NCBI GenBank assembly: GCA_029573725.1
Contig: JAKQDQ010000117.1
Location: forward strand, 24,381-88,380
Direction: 5' to 3'
Origin: Verrucomicrobiota bacterium
GTDB lineage: Bacteria > Verrucomicrobiota > Verrucomicrobiia > Limisphaerales > JADLHS01
Length of the DNA stretch: 64,000 bases
This document shows positions 37,468-45,607 of this stretch, in pieces. The position numbers and the translations under genes were made by a program. Within the stretch, counting starts at the first letter, position 1, and every line of letters begins with the position of its first letter. The notes under the pieces are model-generated. The model made no database searches. It was not told the DNA's origin and saw only the letters and a program-made list of their open reading frames with translations.

Positions 37468-38430
37468 TCACTCCAGGCCGCTTGCGCGCCGGGCGCGATG
37501 CAGCACACCTGTCGCCTGCGCGCGCGCGCGCGCCGCTCCCTCCCGCAGCACCTGGTTCACATAATCCAGATTGGCGCTCAATTCCGCGCGTCGGGCCCGG
37601 GCCGCCGCAAAGTGTTCCCAATAGACCTCAAACAGCTTCTTTTTCAGATCGCCGTAACCCAGGCCGCCAGCGCGCAATTTTTCCTCCCACTCCCTGCCGA
37701 CATCCGCATCAATCACCTTGAGCAACTGAATGGCGAGGTTGTGTTCCGCATCCGGTTTCGGCGCGTCCGGAGTGCGGCTGTCCATCTTGAGCGACATGAC
37801 TTTTTTGCGCAGCACTTTTTCGTCGCCGAAAATCTCGATGGTGTTGTTGTAACTCTTGGACATTTTTTCGCCATCCACACCCGGCACTTTGGCGGTGTCC
37901 GCCTTGATTCTCGGCTCGGGAATCACGAAAGTCTCGCCGTAGGCTTCGTTGAACTTGATGGCGATGTCCCGCGTCATCTCGACGTGCTGTTTCTGGTCCT
38001 GACCGACGGGCACAATGTTGGAATCGTAGATCAAAATATCCGCGGCCATCAGCACCGGGTAGGCGAACAATCCGTGGTTCACAGGAATGCCTTTCGCGGA
38101 CTTGTCCTTGAATGAATGGGCGCGTTCCAACAAACCCATCGGCGTCAGCGTGGAAAGCATCCACGCCAGTTCGCACACCTCAGGCACGTCGGATTGCCTG
38201 AAGAAGACGGTGCGCTGGGGATCCAGACCACACGCCAGGAAGTCCAGCGCGACGTCCAATGTGTTTTGCCGCCGGCGGGGCGCGTCGAACAGCGACGTCA
38301 TGGAATGGTAATTGGCAATGAAATAATACGCCTCCCCCTGCTCCTGCAGCGCCAGGGCGGGGCGCATCATGCCAAAGTAATTGCCGAGGTGCAACGTGCC
38401 CGACGGCTGGATGCCTGACAAAATCCGCAT
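37468..38430 (-). CDS. trpS: Tryptophanyl-tRNA synthetase
   Basis: The 320-residue class I synthetase has the HIGH-type motif TLHLGNYFG, the KMSKS loop GEKMSKS, and family blocks SGIQPSGTLHLG and YPVLMAADILIYDSNIVPVG. It charges tRNA-Trp in the cytoplasm. Its length is close to the bacterial norm of about 330. The C-terminus (ARARAQATGVLHRARRASGLE) is Arg/Ala-rich as usual for the end of the anticodon-binding domain. It is monocistronic, on the same strand as the tRNA-Asp gene. Confidence 0.96.
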   Translation of the reverse strand: MRILSGIQPSGTLHLGNYFGMMRPALALQEQGEAYYFIANYHSMTSLFDAPRRRQNTLDVALDFLACGLDPQRTVFFRQSDVPEVCELAWMLSTLTPMGLLERAHSFKDKSAKGIPVNHGLFAYPVLMAADILIYDSNIVPVGQDQKQHVEMTRDIAIKFNEAYGETFVIPEPRIKADTAKVPGVDGEKMSKSYNNTIEIFGDEKVLRKKVMSLKMDSRTPDAPKPDAEHNLAIQLLKVIDADVGREWEEKLRAGGLGYGDLKKKLFEVYWEHFAAARARRAELSANLDYVNQVLREGAARARAQATGVLHRARRASGLE

Positions 38431-38573
38431 GCGCCCAAGTTAAACGAAATGGCGCAACGGCAGAAAGCACAGAATCACCGCGCGCGTCAAACCGCCGTGC
38501 TTTCCGGCGGCGTTTGCGCACGGGGCGGAATGAACCGCTGTCGCGAACCAGCCTGGCGATCCGTTGGGTGCGC

Positions 38574-39110
38574 CTAATCCTGCGCCTCCTTGTGCTCGAG
38601 GTATTGCGGATGGCTCGTCAGGTTGCGCGAAAGATAGACGTGCTTGGTTTCATGATTGAAACCTTTCTTGCGGAAAAAAGCCAGCGCATCGTCGTTCCCT
38701 TCGTCGGTGTCCACCAGCATGATCCGGGCATCCCGTTCGATGAACATCTCCGTCAACCGTGCCAGCAACCGGCTCGCCACACCATGACGTTTGTAGCGCG
38801 GTTCGATGCCGAGCCATTCCAGCCAGCCATAACGCCAGGCATTCCTCGGCTTCTCCATCATCGCCCCCAGGGCGAATCCCACGATCCGCTCCTCCACCTC
38901 CGCCACCAAACACGTCTCGCCATCCGAGCCGAACAGCTCCACCACTTCATCCTCATCCCACGAGCGGTAGAGCGTCGGAAGCTTTTCTGCGGTAAACAAT
39001 TTCTGACCCAGTTCAAAAACCGGCGGCAAATCAGCCAGCTCCATCGGACGGATCTGCATCGAAGGCGGCCCCTTGAGCCGCCGTTTTACACTCTTCATCC
39101 TGCGTTCCAT
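38574..39110 (-). CDS. GNAT-family N-acetyltransferase
   Basis: The 178-residue protein has a GNAT fold: IRPMELADLPPVFELGQKLF at the start, the acetyl-CoA-binding RYKRHGVASRLLARL (R/QxxGxG/A type) and C-terminal DALAFFRKKGFNHETKHVYLSR. The frame has three possible starts (39110, 39098 and MQIRPMEL at 39059). The last gives the usual RimI-like N-terminus and follows an AAGGGG sequence. The acceptor substrate is unknown. Confidence 0.85.
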   Translation of the reverse strand: MERRMKSVKRRLKGPPSMQIRPMELADLPPVFELGQKLFTAEKLPTLYRSWDEDEVVELFGSDGETCLVAEVEERIVGFALGAMMEKPRNAWRYGWLEWLGIEPRYKRHGVASRLLARLTEMFIERDARIMLVDTDEGNDDALAFFRKKGFNHETKHVYLSRNLTSHPQYLEHKEAQD

Positions 39111-39640
39111 AAAAATTTAGCCCGCCATCAAACGTGCGGGAGGTTCATCCTCCTGCGGATGGTTTCATGGCAGGCAACCGACCTGAACTTTCCAAGAGTC
39201 ATTCCGATCGTCAAGCCTGAACCCGGTCAAGCCACCTCCCCAATCGCAGGCAAATCCATTTTTGCAACCTCCTATACAATAACATGTTGTATATGCGTTC
39301 AACAAATCCGACGCGTCCCAGGCTGCGACTATTCCCGCCCATAATCGTGAACGGTCTGGCAATTAGGATTTCTCAAACCGCCCTGGGTAGTCAGGAAACG
39401 TTCACGGCAATGACTCAAAATGAGGGAGGCCGGCCCTCGACTGTGGAAAACTCCGGAACGCTCGGGAGCGATCGGGGATGATATGCCTGCTTCAGCCGTG
39501 GCGTGGCCGACCTGCACGGCAGTTGCGGAGGTGAAGCGGCCGCCGGAGCAAGGTGGCTCTCCTCCGTTTGGAGGCGGGATCGAGCCGGTTCATACTGCTT
39601 TCTGCTTGCCAATCATCCCTCCTCATTTTGAAACTACAAC
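39111..39640. other. Intergenic region with no gene
   Basis: This 530-bp gap between divergent genes has no convincing frame. It contains the A+T-rich dyad at 39273-39293 and a promoter-like A+T-rich tract around it. The rest, 39400-39630, is of average composition with nothing recognised. Confidence 0.4.
39273..39293. promoter_or_regulatory. Operator-like dyad
   Basis: A perfect 7-bp inverted repeat TATACAA-TAACATG-TTGTATA (arms 39273-39279 and 39287-39293) in otherwise G+C-rich DNA. The spacing fits a dimeric helix-turn-helix regulator. The neighbouring genes at 38574-39110 and 39641-41062 are divergent. No regulator gene lies next to it. Confidence 0.35.
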
Positions 39641-41062
39641 ATGAACTTTTTGCCACGTGGATTGCTCGGTTGCGCTTTGATGCTTGGTTCGCTCGCCCTG
39701 CTTCCCGCCGAGGACGAGCCCCGGCCGCTGTTTGTTGAAGGTTACGCTGGACAGATCAGTTATGCGCCAGGCGAGGCCTTGACACTGCACGTGAACAGCA
39801 GCGCCGCCAAGTTTGCGATTGAGATCGTCCGGATCGGCGCGAAACGGGAGAGCGTCTGGTCCGGAACGGCCGAGGGACGGGAATATCCCGTTCCGGAAAA
39901 CGCTTCCTCGCACGGGTGCGGCTGGCCGGCGGCCTTGACGCTGAAAATTCCGGACACGTGGCGCAGCGGATATTATCACGTGAGTTTGCGGGCCAATGAT
40001 GGGGGCGGAAAATACATCCAGCGCAACGCGCGCGCAGCCGAGGGCAGTTGCTTCTTCATCCTCCGCCCCGCCGCGCCCGGGCGCCAAAGCAAAATTTTGC
40101 TCCAACTGACGACGCACACTTACAACGCCTACAACAACTGGGGCGGCTTCAGCCTGTACGCCTACCACGGCCGGGGCGGCAACCAGGGACACCGGGTTTC
40201 GTATCAACGCCCCCCGGCGAGCCAGTTTGGCAACTGGGAACAACCGTTTGTGGAATGGGCGGAGGGCAACGGAATCGCGCTGGATTACGCCGCCAACGCG
40301 GATCTGGAGTTTCATCCGGAATTGCTGAAGGCCTACCGCCTCGTGCTCAGTGTGGGGCACGATGAATATTGGTCTGCCCCCATGCGGGATCACTTGGAGC
40401 AGTTCATTGCGGCAGGTGGCAACGTGGCGTTCTTCAGCGGCAACACCTGTTGCTGGCAGGTGCGCAGCGAGGACAACGGCCAGGCCCTGGTCGGTTGGAA
40501 GCAGAACTACCTCTGGGATCCGATTTACGGCACACGCGAAAATTACGGGATCCTGTCCACGCTCTGGAGCCACCACCTCGTCAAGCGCCCGGAAAACCAG
40601 CTGACCGGGGTGGGTTTTTTGTGGGGCGGATACCACAAGAGCCATGGCCAGCTCATGGACGCCAGCGGCGCTTACACGGTGCATCGGCCGGAGCACTGGC
40701 TCTTTGCGGGCACCGATTTGAAGCGCGGCGACGAATTTGGCGGCAAGGACACGATCGTGGGCTACGAGTGCGATGGCTGCGAACTGGAATGGCGCGACGG
40801 GCTGCCGTTTCCCACCCATCGGGATGGGACTCCGGAGACGTTCGAGGTGCTCGCCACCGCGCCGGCCCAGTGGCATCCCGACGACTGCCAGTGGTATGAG
40901 CGCTGGGAGAACGGCCGCCAGGGCAACGCGGTCCTCGGCGTCTATACACGCGGCGGCACCGTATTCACCTGTGGAAGCACCGACTGGGCGCACGGCCTGC
41001 GTGGCGGCGATCCCGTGGTCGCCCGCATCACCCGCAATGTCATCGAGAAACTGTCCCGGTGA
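39641..41062 (+). CDS. N,N-dimethylformamidase large-subunit-like secreted protein
   Basis: The 473-residue protein has a signal peptide (residues 1-23) and the C-terminal domain of the dimethylformamidase beta subunit: QLTTHTYNAYNNWGG, LVLSVGHDEYWSAPMRDHLE and FIAAGGNVAFFSGNTCCWQV. The domain occurs in many exported proteins of this phylum, so the true substrate is not assured and DMF hydrolysis should not be assumed. The stop overlaps the start region of the following gene by 4 nt, implying coupling. Confidence 0.85.
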   Translation: MNFLPRGLLGCALMLGSLALLPAEDEPRPLFVEGYAGQISYAPGEALTLHVNSSAAKFAIEIVRIGAKRESVWSGTAEGREYPVPENASSHGCGWPAALTLKIPDTWRSGYYHVSLRANDGGGKYIQRNARAAEGSCFFILRPAAPGRQSKILLQLTTHTYNAYNNWGGFSLYAYHGRGGNQGHRVSYQRPPASQFGNWEQPFVEWAEGNGIALDYAANADLEFHPELLKAYRLVLSVGHDEYWSAPMRDHLEQFIAAGGNVAFFSGNTCCWQVRSEDNGQALVGWKQNYLWDPIYGTRENYGILSTLWSHHLVKRPENQLTGVGFLWGGYHKSHGQLMDASGAYTVHRPEHWLFAGTDLKRGDEFGGKDTIVGYECDGCELEWRDGLPFPTHRDGTPETFEVLATAPAQWHPDDCQWYERWENGRQGNAVLGVYTRGGTVFTCGSTDWAHGLRGGDPVVARITRNVIEKLSR

Positions 41063-43986
41063 TTCGCGCTCGCAAGTTCCACAACCTCGTCAACAAGGCA
41101 GACGCGGTGAACGGAACCCGTCTGCCCTCCGGCGCGGTCCGGCCGCCACGCCTGGTTGCCGCGCCCGGGAGAAAGGAACCGGCCGTGGGCCGGTCCATCC
41201 GTCCACGGCGCGCCTCCGGTTTGCTGACCCTGGCCGCCAGTCTGATTACCGCAGTGGCGGGCAGCGCACCACCGACCACGCCCGGCCCCGTGGTCCGTGA
41301 TTTCGATCACGACGGCATTGCGGAGCGGCTCGTCCACACCGCTGCCGGCATTGAAGCGCAACGTCGCCAGGCTCAAACCGGCCACTGGGAGAAGCTGGAC
41401 TGGAGCATTCCCGCCGACCTCCGCCTCGCGGATGAAGACGGCCACGATTCCGGACTCCGGTGGGTGGATCTGAATGGCGATGGTTTCGACGACATTCTCT
41501 TTTCCAATCCGGAACGCTACGCCATCCATTTGTGGAACAAGGAAGTCCGGCTGGATTTGGGCTGGATGCCCGGCTGGTCGCATTTTGTCAAGGCTGGCAG
41601 ACGCACCGGCGCGCCGGACGAGCCGCCTTCCCTGGTCGGCGCGGACGTGCGCGTTGAAAACGGCGATTTGATCATCACGCGCGCGGCGCGCGACGGGCAG
41701 CCGGCAACAATCGAACGCCGCTCCACCCGCGAGCTCATTGCCTTCGACATGCCGCCGCCACAGACACCTGCGGCCGCGCTGGCCAGTTTCCGGTTGCCGC
41801 CCGGGTTCCGCATTGAACTGGTGGCCGCCGAACCGTTGGTGGTGGACCCGGTGTACCTGGACTGGGATGCACGCGGCCGTTTGTGGGTGGTGGAAATGCG
41901 CGATTATCCGCTGGGGCTGGACGGCCGGGGCCAACCGGGCGGAGTGGTCAAATTTTTGGAGGACACAGACGGCGACGGTCGTTACGACAAAGCCACCACA
42001 TTCCTGGAGGGCGTGGCGTTCCCCACCAGCGTCATGCCGTGGCGCAACGGAGTGCTGGTGGCGGCGGCGCCCGATCTGATTTACGCGGAAGACACCGATG
42101 GGGACGGGCGGGCGGACCTGCGGCGCGTGCTGTTCACCGGCTTTACCCCCGGCAACCAGCAGCATCGCTTCAACGGCTTTGAATGGGGTCTCGACGGCTG
42201 GATCTATGCCGCCAACGGGGACAGCGGCGGCCAGGTGAAATCACTGTTGACCGGACAGCTTCTGCCCATCAGTGGCCGCGACGTGCGGTTTCATCCGGAC
42301 ACCGGCGCCATGGAAACGGTTTCCGCACAAACTCAATACGGCCGGCGACGGGACGACTGGGGACACTGGTTCGGCAACAACAACCCCACCTGGCTCTGGC
42401 ACGTCACGCTGCCCGAACACTATCTGCGCCGAAATCCTCGACTGGCAGTGAAGCATGTGGTGCACGTGCTGGCCAATTACGACGACCCCACCCGCGTCTT
42501 TCCAGTCAGCGCGCCGATGGCACGACCGAATCAGCCGTGGTCGTTGAACCATGTGACCAGCGGTTGCAGTCCGAGTCCGTACCGCGACGACCTGTTCGGG
42601 CCGGCGTTTGCGACCAGCGTTTTCATCAGTGAACCGGTCCACAATGTTGTGCATCGCGAAGTCCTGGTGCGCGACGGTGCCGGTTTCCGCAGCCATCGCG
42701 CCCCCGGCGAGGAACAAAGCGAATTTCTGGCGAGCACGGATCACTGGTTTCGCCCGATCACGGTGCGAACCGGGCCGGATGGCGCGTTGTACGTCGCCGA
42801 CATGTACCGCTTCGTGCTGGAACATCCAGAATGGATTTCCCCGGAACTGCTGGCGCGGCTGGAGGTGCGGGCGGGTGAAGACAGGGGACGGATTTACCGG
42901 GTCGTGCCCGAAGGCCGCCCGCGTCGGACAATCCCGAACCTGGCCCGGATGAACCAGAGGGAACTGGTGGCGGCCCTGGACAGCCCCAACGGCTGGCAGC
43001 GGGATGTTGCGCAGCAACTCCTCTGTGCGCCGGCGGAACCGACCGTGGTGGCCGCCCTGCAGAATCTGCTCACGCTTTCGCACGCCCCGCAAGTCCGTCT
43101 GCAAGCGCTCGCCACGCTGGGGGTATTGGACGCAATGTCCCCCGCGCTGGTGCTGACGGCCCTGGCCGATCCGCACCCGGAAGTGCGTTGCGAGGCCCTG
43201 CGGCAGAGCGAAGCTTGCGCCGGCCGGCATCCGGACATCTTTCCCGCCATTGCGGCGCTGGCGGCTGACGGAGAGGCGCCGGTTCGATTGCAGGCGGCCT
43301 TTTCATTGGGCGCCTGGCCCGCGGCACAAAGCGAACCGGTCTTGCGCGAACTGGCAGCGCGCCCCGATGCCGATGAACTCCTGCGCGTCGCCGTAATGTC
43401 CTCCCTGCGGCCGGAAAGCGCGCTCTTCGAGCAATTGAACCGGCAATCGGTCGCACCCCGACCGGCAGCCACCATCGCCCTTGCGCCATCCTCGGCAGAC
43501 CGCGCCCAGGTAATCGCTAAATTTTCCGGAGTGGAACAGTTGTCCGGCTCAGCTGCGCGCGGACAACAGCATTTCCAAGCCCTGTGCGCCGTCTGCCACC
43601 GTTTGAACGGCGCGGGCCACGAGGTGGGACCGGACCTGGGCATGGTGGCGACCAAACCGGTGAACTGGCTGCTTCTGGCCATCCTCGATCCGAATCAAGC
43701 AGTGGAAGCACGCTACCGTGCCTGGAACATCACCCTCAAGTCGGAGGAGGAATTGACCGGCATCATCTCCGCCGAGACCGCCAACAATCTCGTCATCCGG
43801 ATGGCGGGCGGAGTGGATCATGCGGTGCTGCGGAGTGAGATCGCCACCATCGAACAGTCGCAACTTTCCCTGATGCCGGTGGGATTTGAATCGGCGCTCA
43901 CTCCACAGGACCTGGCGGATTTAATCCAGTGGCTGCGCACGCCCGCGCCGGCACCGAAATCGGGCGCGCCCGAAGGCGCGCCCTGA
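41059..43986 (+). CDS. TIGR02604-type membrane-bound dehydrogenase with HEAT repeats and haem c
   Basis: A 975-residue exported protein with an N-terminal FG-GAP-like segment (DFDHDGIAERLVH). A soluble-glucose-dehydrogenase-type propeller follows (PPGFRIELVAAEPL; YLDWDARGRLWVVEMRDYPL; EDTDGDGRYDKATTFLEGVA; IYAEDTDGDGRADLRRVLFTG), then HEAT-like repeats and a C-terminal cytochrome domain with CAVCH plus GAGHEVGPDLGMV. These PVC-superphylum proteins are thought to oxidise exported substrates and pass electrons to haem. Start is GTG 41059, overlapping the previous stop; GTG 41107 is an alternative. It follows the DMFase-like gene in one unit. Confidence 0.92.
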   Translation: MIRARKFHNLVNKADAVNGTRLPSGAVRPPRLVAAPGRKEPAVGRSIRPRRASGLLTLAASLITAVAGSAPPTTPGPVVRDFDHDGIAERLVHTAAGIEAQRRQAQTGHWEKLDWSIPADLRLADEDGHDSGLRWVDLNGDGFDDILFSNPERYAIHLWNKEVRLDLGWMPGWSHFVKAGRRTGAPDEPPSLVGADVRVENGDLIITRAARDGQPATIERRSTRELIAFDMPPPQTPAAALASFRLPPGFRIELVAAEPLVVDPVYLDWDARGRLWVVEMRDYPLGLDGRGQPGGVVKFLEDTDGDGRYDKATTFLEGVAFPTSVMPWRNGVLVAAAPDLIYAEDTDGDGRADLRRVLFTGFTPGNQQHRFNGFEWGLDGWIYAANGDSGGQVKSLLTGQLLPISGRDVRFHPDTGAMETVSAQTQYGRRRDDWGHWFGNNNPTWLWHVTLPEHYLRRNPRLAVKHVVHVLANYDDPTRVFPVSAPMARPNQPWSLNHVTSGCSPSPYRDDLFGPAFATSVFISEPVHNVVHREVLVRDGAGFRSHRAPGEEQSEFLASTDHWFRPITVRTGPDGALYVADMYRFVLEHPEWISPELLARLEVRAGEDRGRIYRVVPEGRPRRTIPNLARMNQRELVAALDSPNGWQRDVAQQLLCAPAEPTVVAALQNLLTLSHAPQVRLQALATLGVLDAMSPALVLTALADPHPEVRCEALRQSEACAGRHPDIFPAIAALAADGEAPVRLQAAFSLGAWPAAQSEPVLRELAARPDADELLRVAVMSSLRPESALFEQLNRQSVAPRPAATIALAPSSADRAQVIAKFSGVEQLSGSAARGQQHFQALCAVCHRLNGAGHEVGPDLGMVATKPVNWLLLAILDPNQAVEARYRAWNITLKSEEELTGIISAETANNLVIRMAGGVDHAVLRSEIATIEQSQLSLMPVGFESALTPQDLADLIQWLRTPAPAPKSGAPEGAP

Positions 43987-44031
43987 ACTTTCGTGCGGCG
44001 CAGTCAGCGCGTCAAACGACCGGACGCCGCA

Positions 44032-44367
44032 TCAGGCCTCCGCTTCCACCACTTTTTCAGAGGGGCTGTTGGTGATCACCGAAGCAATCCCGTTATCGCG
44101 GGCGGCTTCCGAAGAATACATTTCGCTCTTGCCAATGACCTGTCCGTTGGCGGCCTTCAAAACGAAAAACGGCTCGCCCTTCACCGAAGTTTTCTTTTCA
44201 TAGGAGGCGGCGTTCGGTCCGTTTTTGCGGACGGAGGCGATGCCATTCAACGCCGCGTCCTTGGACTCATAAACCTCGCTGGTCAAAATGACCTCATGGT
44301 TGCCGGCTTTGAGGTTGAACATGGGCTTGCCGGCCGCCGTGTTTTTCAATTCGTAATAACCATTCAT
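44032..44367 (-). CDS. YegP-like DUF1508 protein
   Basis: The 111-residue protein consists of two DUF1508 repeats, YELKNTAAGKPMFNLKAGNH to GIASVRKNG and SVKGEPFFVLKAANGQVIGK to GIASVITNSP. DUF1508 (YegP) is a small alpha/beta fold of unknown function. The duplicate arrangement is normal for the family. It is converging with the TIGR02604 gene; the 45-bp gap holds the inverted repeat TGCGGCG/CGCCGCA. Confidence 0.85.
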   Translation of the reverse strand: MNGYYELKNTAAGKPMFNLKAGNHEVILTSEVYESKDAALNGIASVRKNGPNAASYEKKTSVKGEPFFVLKAANGQVIGKSEMYSSEAARDNGIASVITNSPSEKVVEAEA

Positions 44368-44668
44368 TGTTTAAGTTTCTGCCTTAGTGTTTCGTTGCAA
44401 TGTTACCCCTGCGCCGGCTGAAGATCCGAAGATCGGCGTGCGAAGCTGGCGGAGTCCGCCAGCCAAGCCCGGGATGCCCGACGCAGAACCGCCCCATACC
44501 TATCAGATTTTCGTGGCCGGGGAAAAAGAATTTTCCGCGCCGGTCCCTCCTCGCGGAGGAGGCCGAAGCGCCGCCGCCAGGCGAACCCTCGCCGCTGCGG
44601 CCCTTGCGTCCGCACAACCACGGGCTTGAACCTCCGGGCGGTGTGCGCGCACCCGGGAGCGACTGCGC
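44368..44668. other. Intergenic region, nothing recognised
   Basis: About 300 bp between the YegP-like and Mrr genes, both minus strand. The first 30 bases upstream of the YegP start are A+T-rich and probably its promoter. No gene, RNA or repeat is seen. Confidence 0.4.
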
Positions 44669-45577
44669 TCACGGTTCCGTGAAATAATCCAGATCCACCC
44701 GCTTGATCGCGTAGGTGGCCATTGGAATCACCCCGATGTCGCAGTCGATGAGCAACTGCGCCAGCTCCCGACCGTCCACCAGGACAATCTTGGTTTCGAT
44801 GTGGGCCACGAATTCCCGCGCCTCGCGCGAGAAATCCGAAGTCGTAATGAACACCCCCTTCCGCGCCCGCTGTCCCTGCAAGGCTCCGGCGAATTTTTGG
44901 ATTTCCGGACGACCCACCGTCTGCCCCCAGCGTTTGGCCTGAATGTAGATGACATCCAGGCCCAGGCGGTCCTCCTTGATGATGCCATCAATCCCCTCAT
45001 CGCCACTTTTGCCAATGGCCCGGCCGGCATCCTGGCGGCTGCCGCCATACCCCATTTTTACCAGCAACGCCACGACCAGCCGTTCAAACAGCTCTGGTGG
45101 ACTCTGCTTGATTTGCGCGAGCAGTTCCGCCGCGAGTTCATCGCGCAGATTTCCGTAGGCACGTTCCAAGGCTTCTTCGGGAGTGGCAGTCTGGTTTTGG
45201 TCCTCACTGGAGTCCGATTTATCCGGCTTGCGCCGGAAAGTCTTGAACTCCCGAAACTCGGGAAATTGTTCGAGGAACCGGGCATCCATTCCGGCGGGGG
45301 AACTGGCCAGGACCTGCCGGCCGCGATCCGTGATCTGGAAAAAGCCGCGCCGGGTCGAGTGAAGCAACCCGGCCTTCTTCAGGTAAGTGCGGGCCCAACC
45401 CGTACGATTGGCAAACACCTCCTGTTGGCCGCTCGGCAACCGTTCACGCCGTTCGTCATCCCGCAACTGAAATTTATCGGCCAATGCTGCGACGGCGTTC
45501 CGCAGTGAATGTTCCGCGCCATCGCCTGCATATTGCAGCAGGGGCAGCAACAACTCCTGGTAGTCCGGAATGGGCAT
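44669..45577 (-). CDS. mrr: Mrr-family restriction endonuclease
   Basis: The 302-residue protein has an N-terminal Mrr_N winged-helix domain (residues 1-100: GWARTYLKKAGLLHSTRRGFF) and a C-terminal Mrr catalytic domain with ELFERLVVALLVKMGYGGSR, GDEGIDGII, and YIQAKRW (D-x-QxK core). Mrr acts on modified DNA (type IV restriction) and has a partner role in the SOS response in E. coli. It forms a second nuclease defence gene 8 kb from the type III system. It lies 30 nt after the CAP gene, same strand. Confidence 0.92.
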   Translation of the reverse strand: MPIPDYQELLLPLLQYAGDGAEHSLRNAVAALADKFQLRDDERRERLPSGQQEVFANRTGWARTYLKKAGLLHSTRRGFFQITDRGRQVLASSPAGMDARFLEQFPEFREFKTFRRKPDKSDSSEDQNQTATPEEALERAYGNLRDELAAELLAQIKQSPPELFERLVVALLVKMGYGGSRQDAGRAIGKSGDEGIDGIIKEDRLGLDVIYIQAKRWGQTVGRPEIQKFAGALQGQRARKGVFITTSDFSREAREFVAHIETKIVLVDGRELAQLLIDCDIGVIPMATYAIKRVDLDYFTEP

Positions 45578-45607
45578 GGCTTGCCGGGTTTGCCTCCACC
45601 GCCCCGG

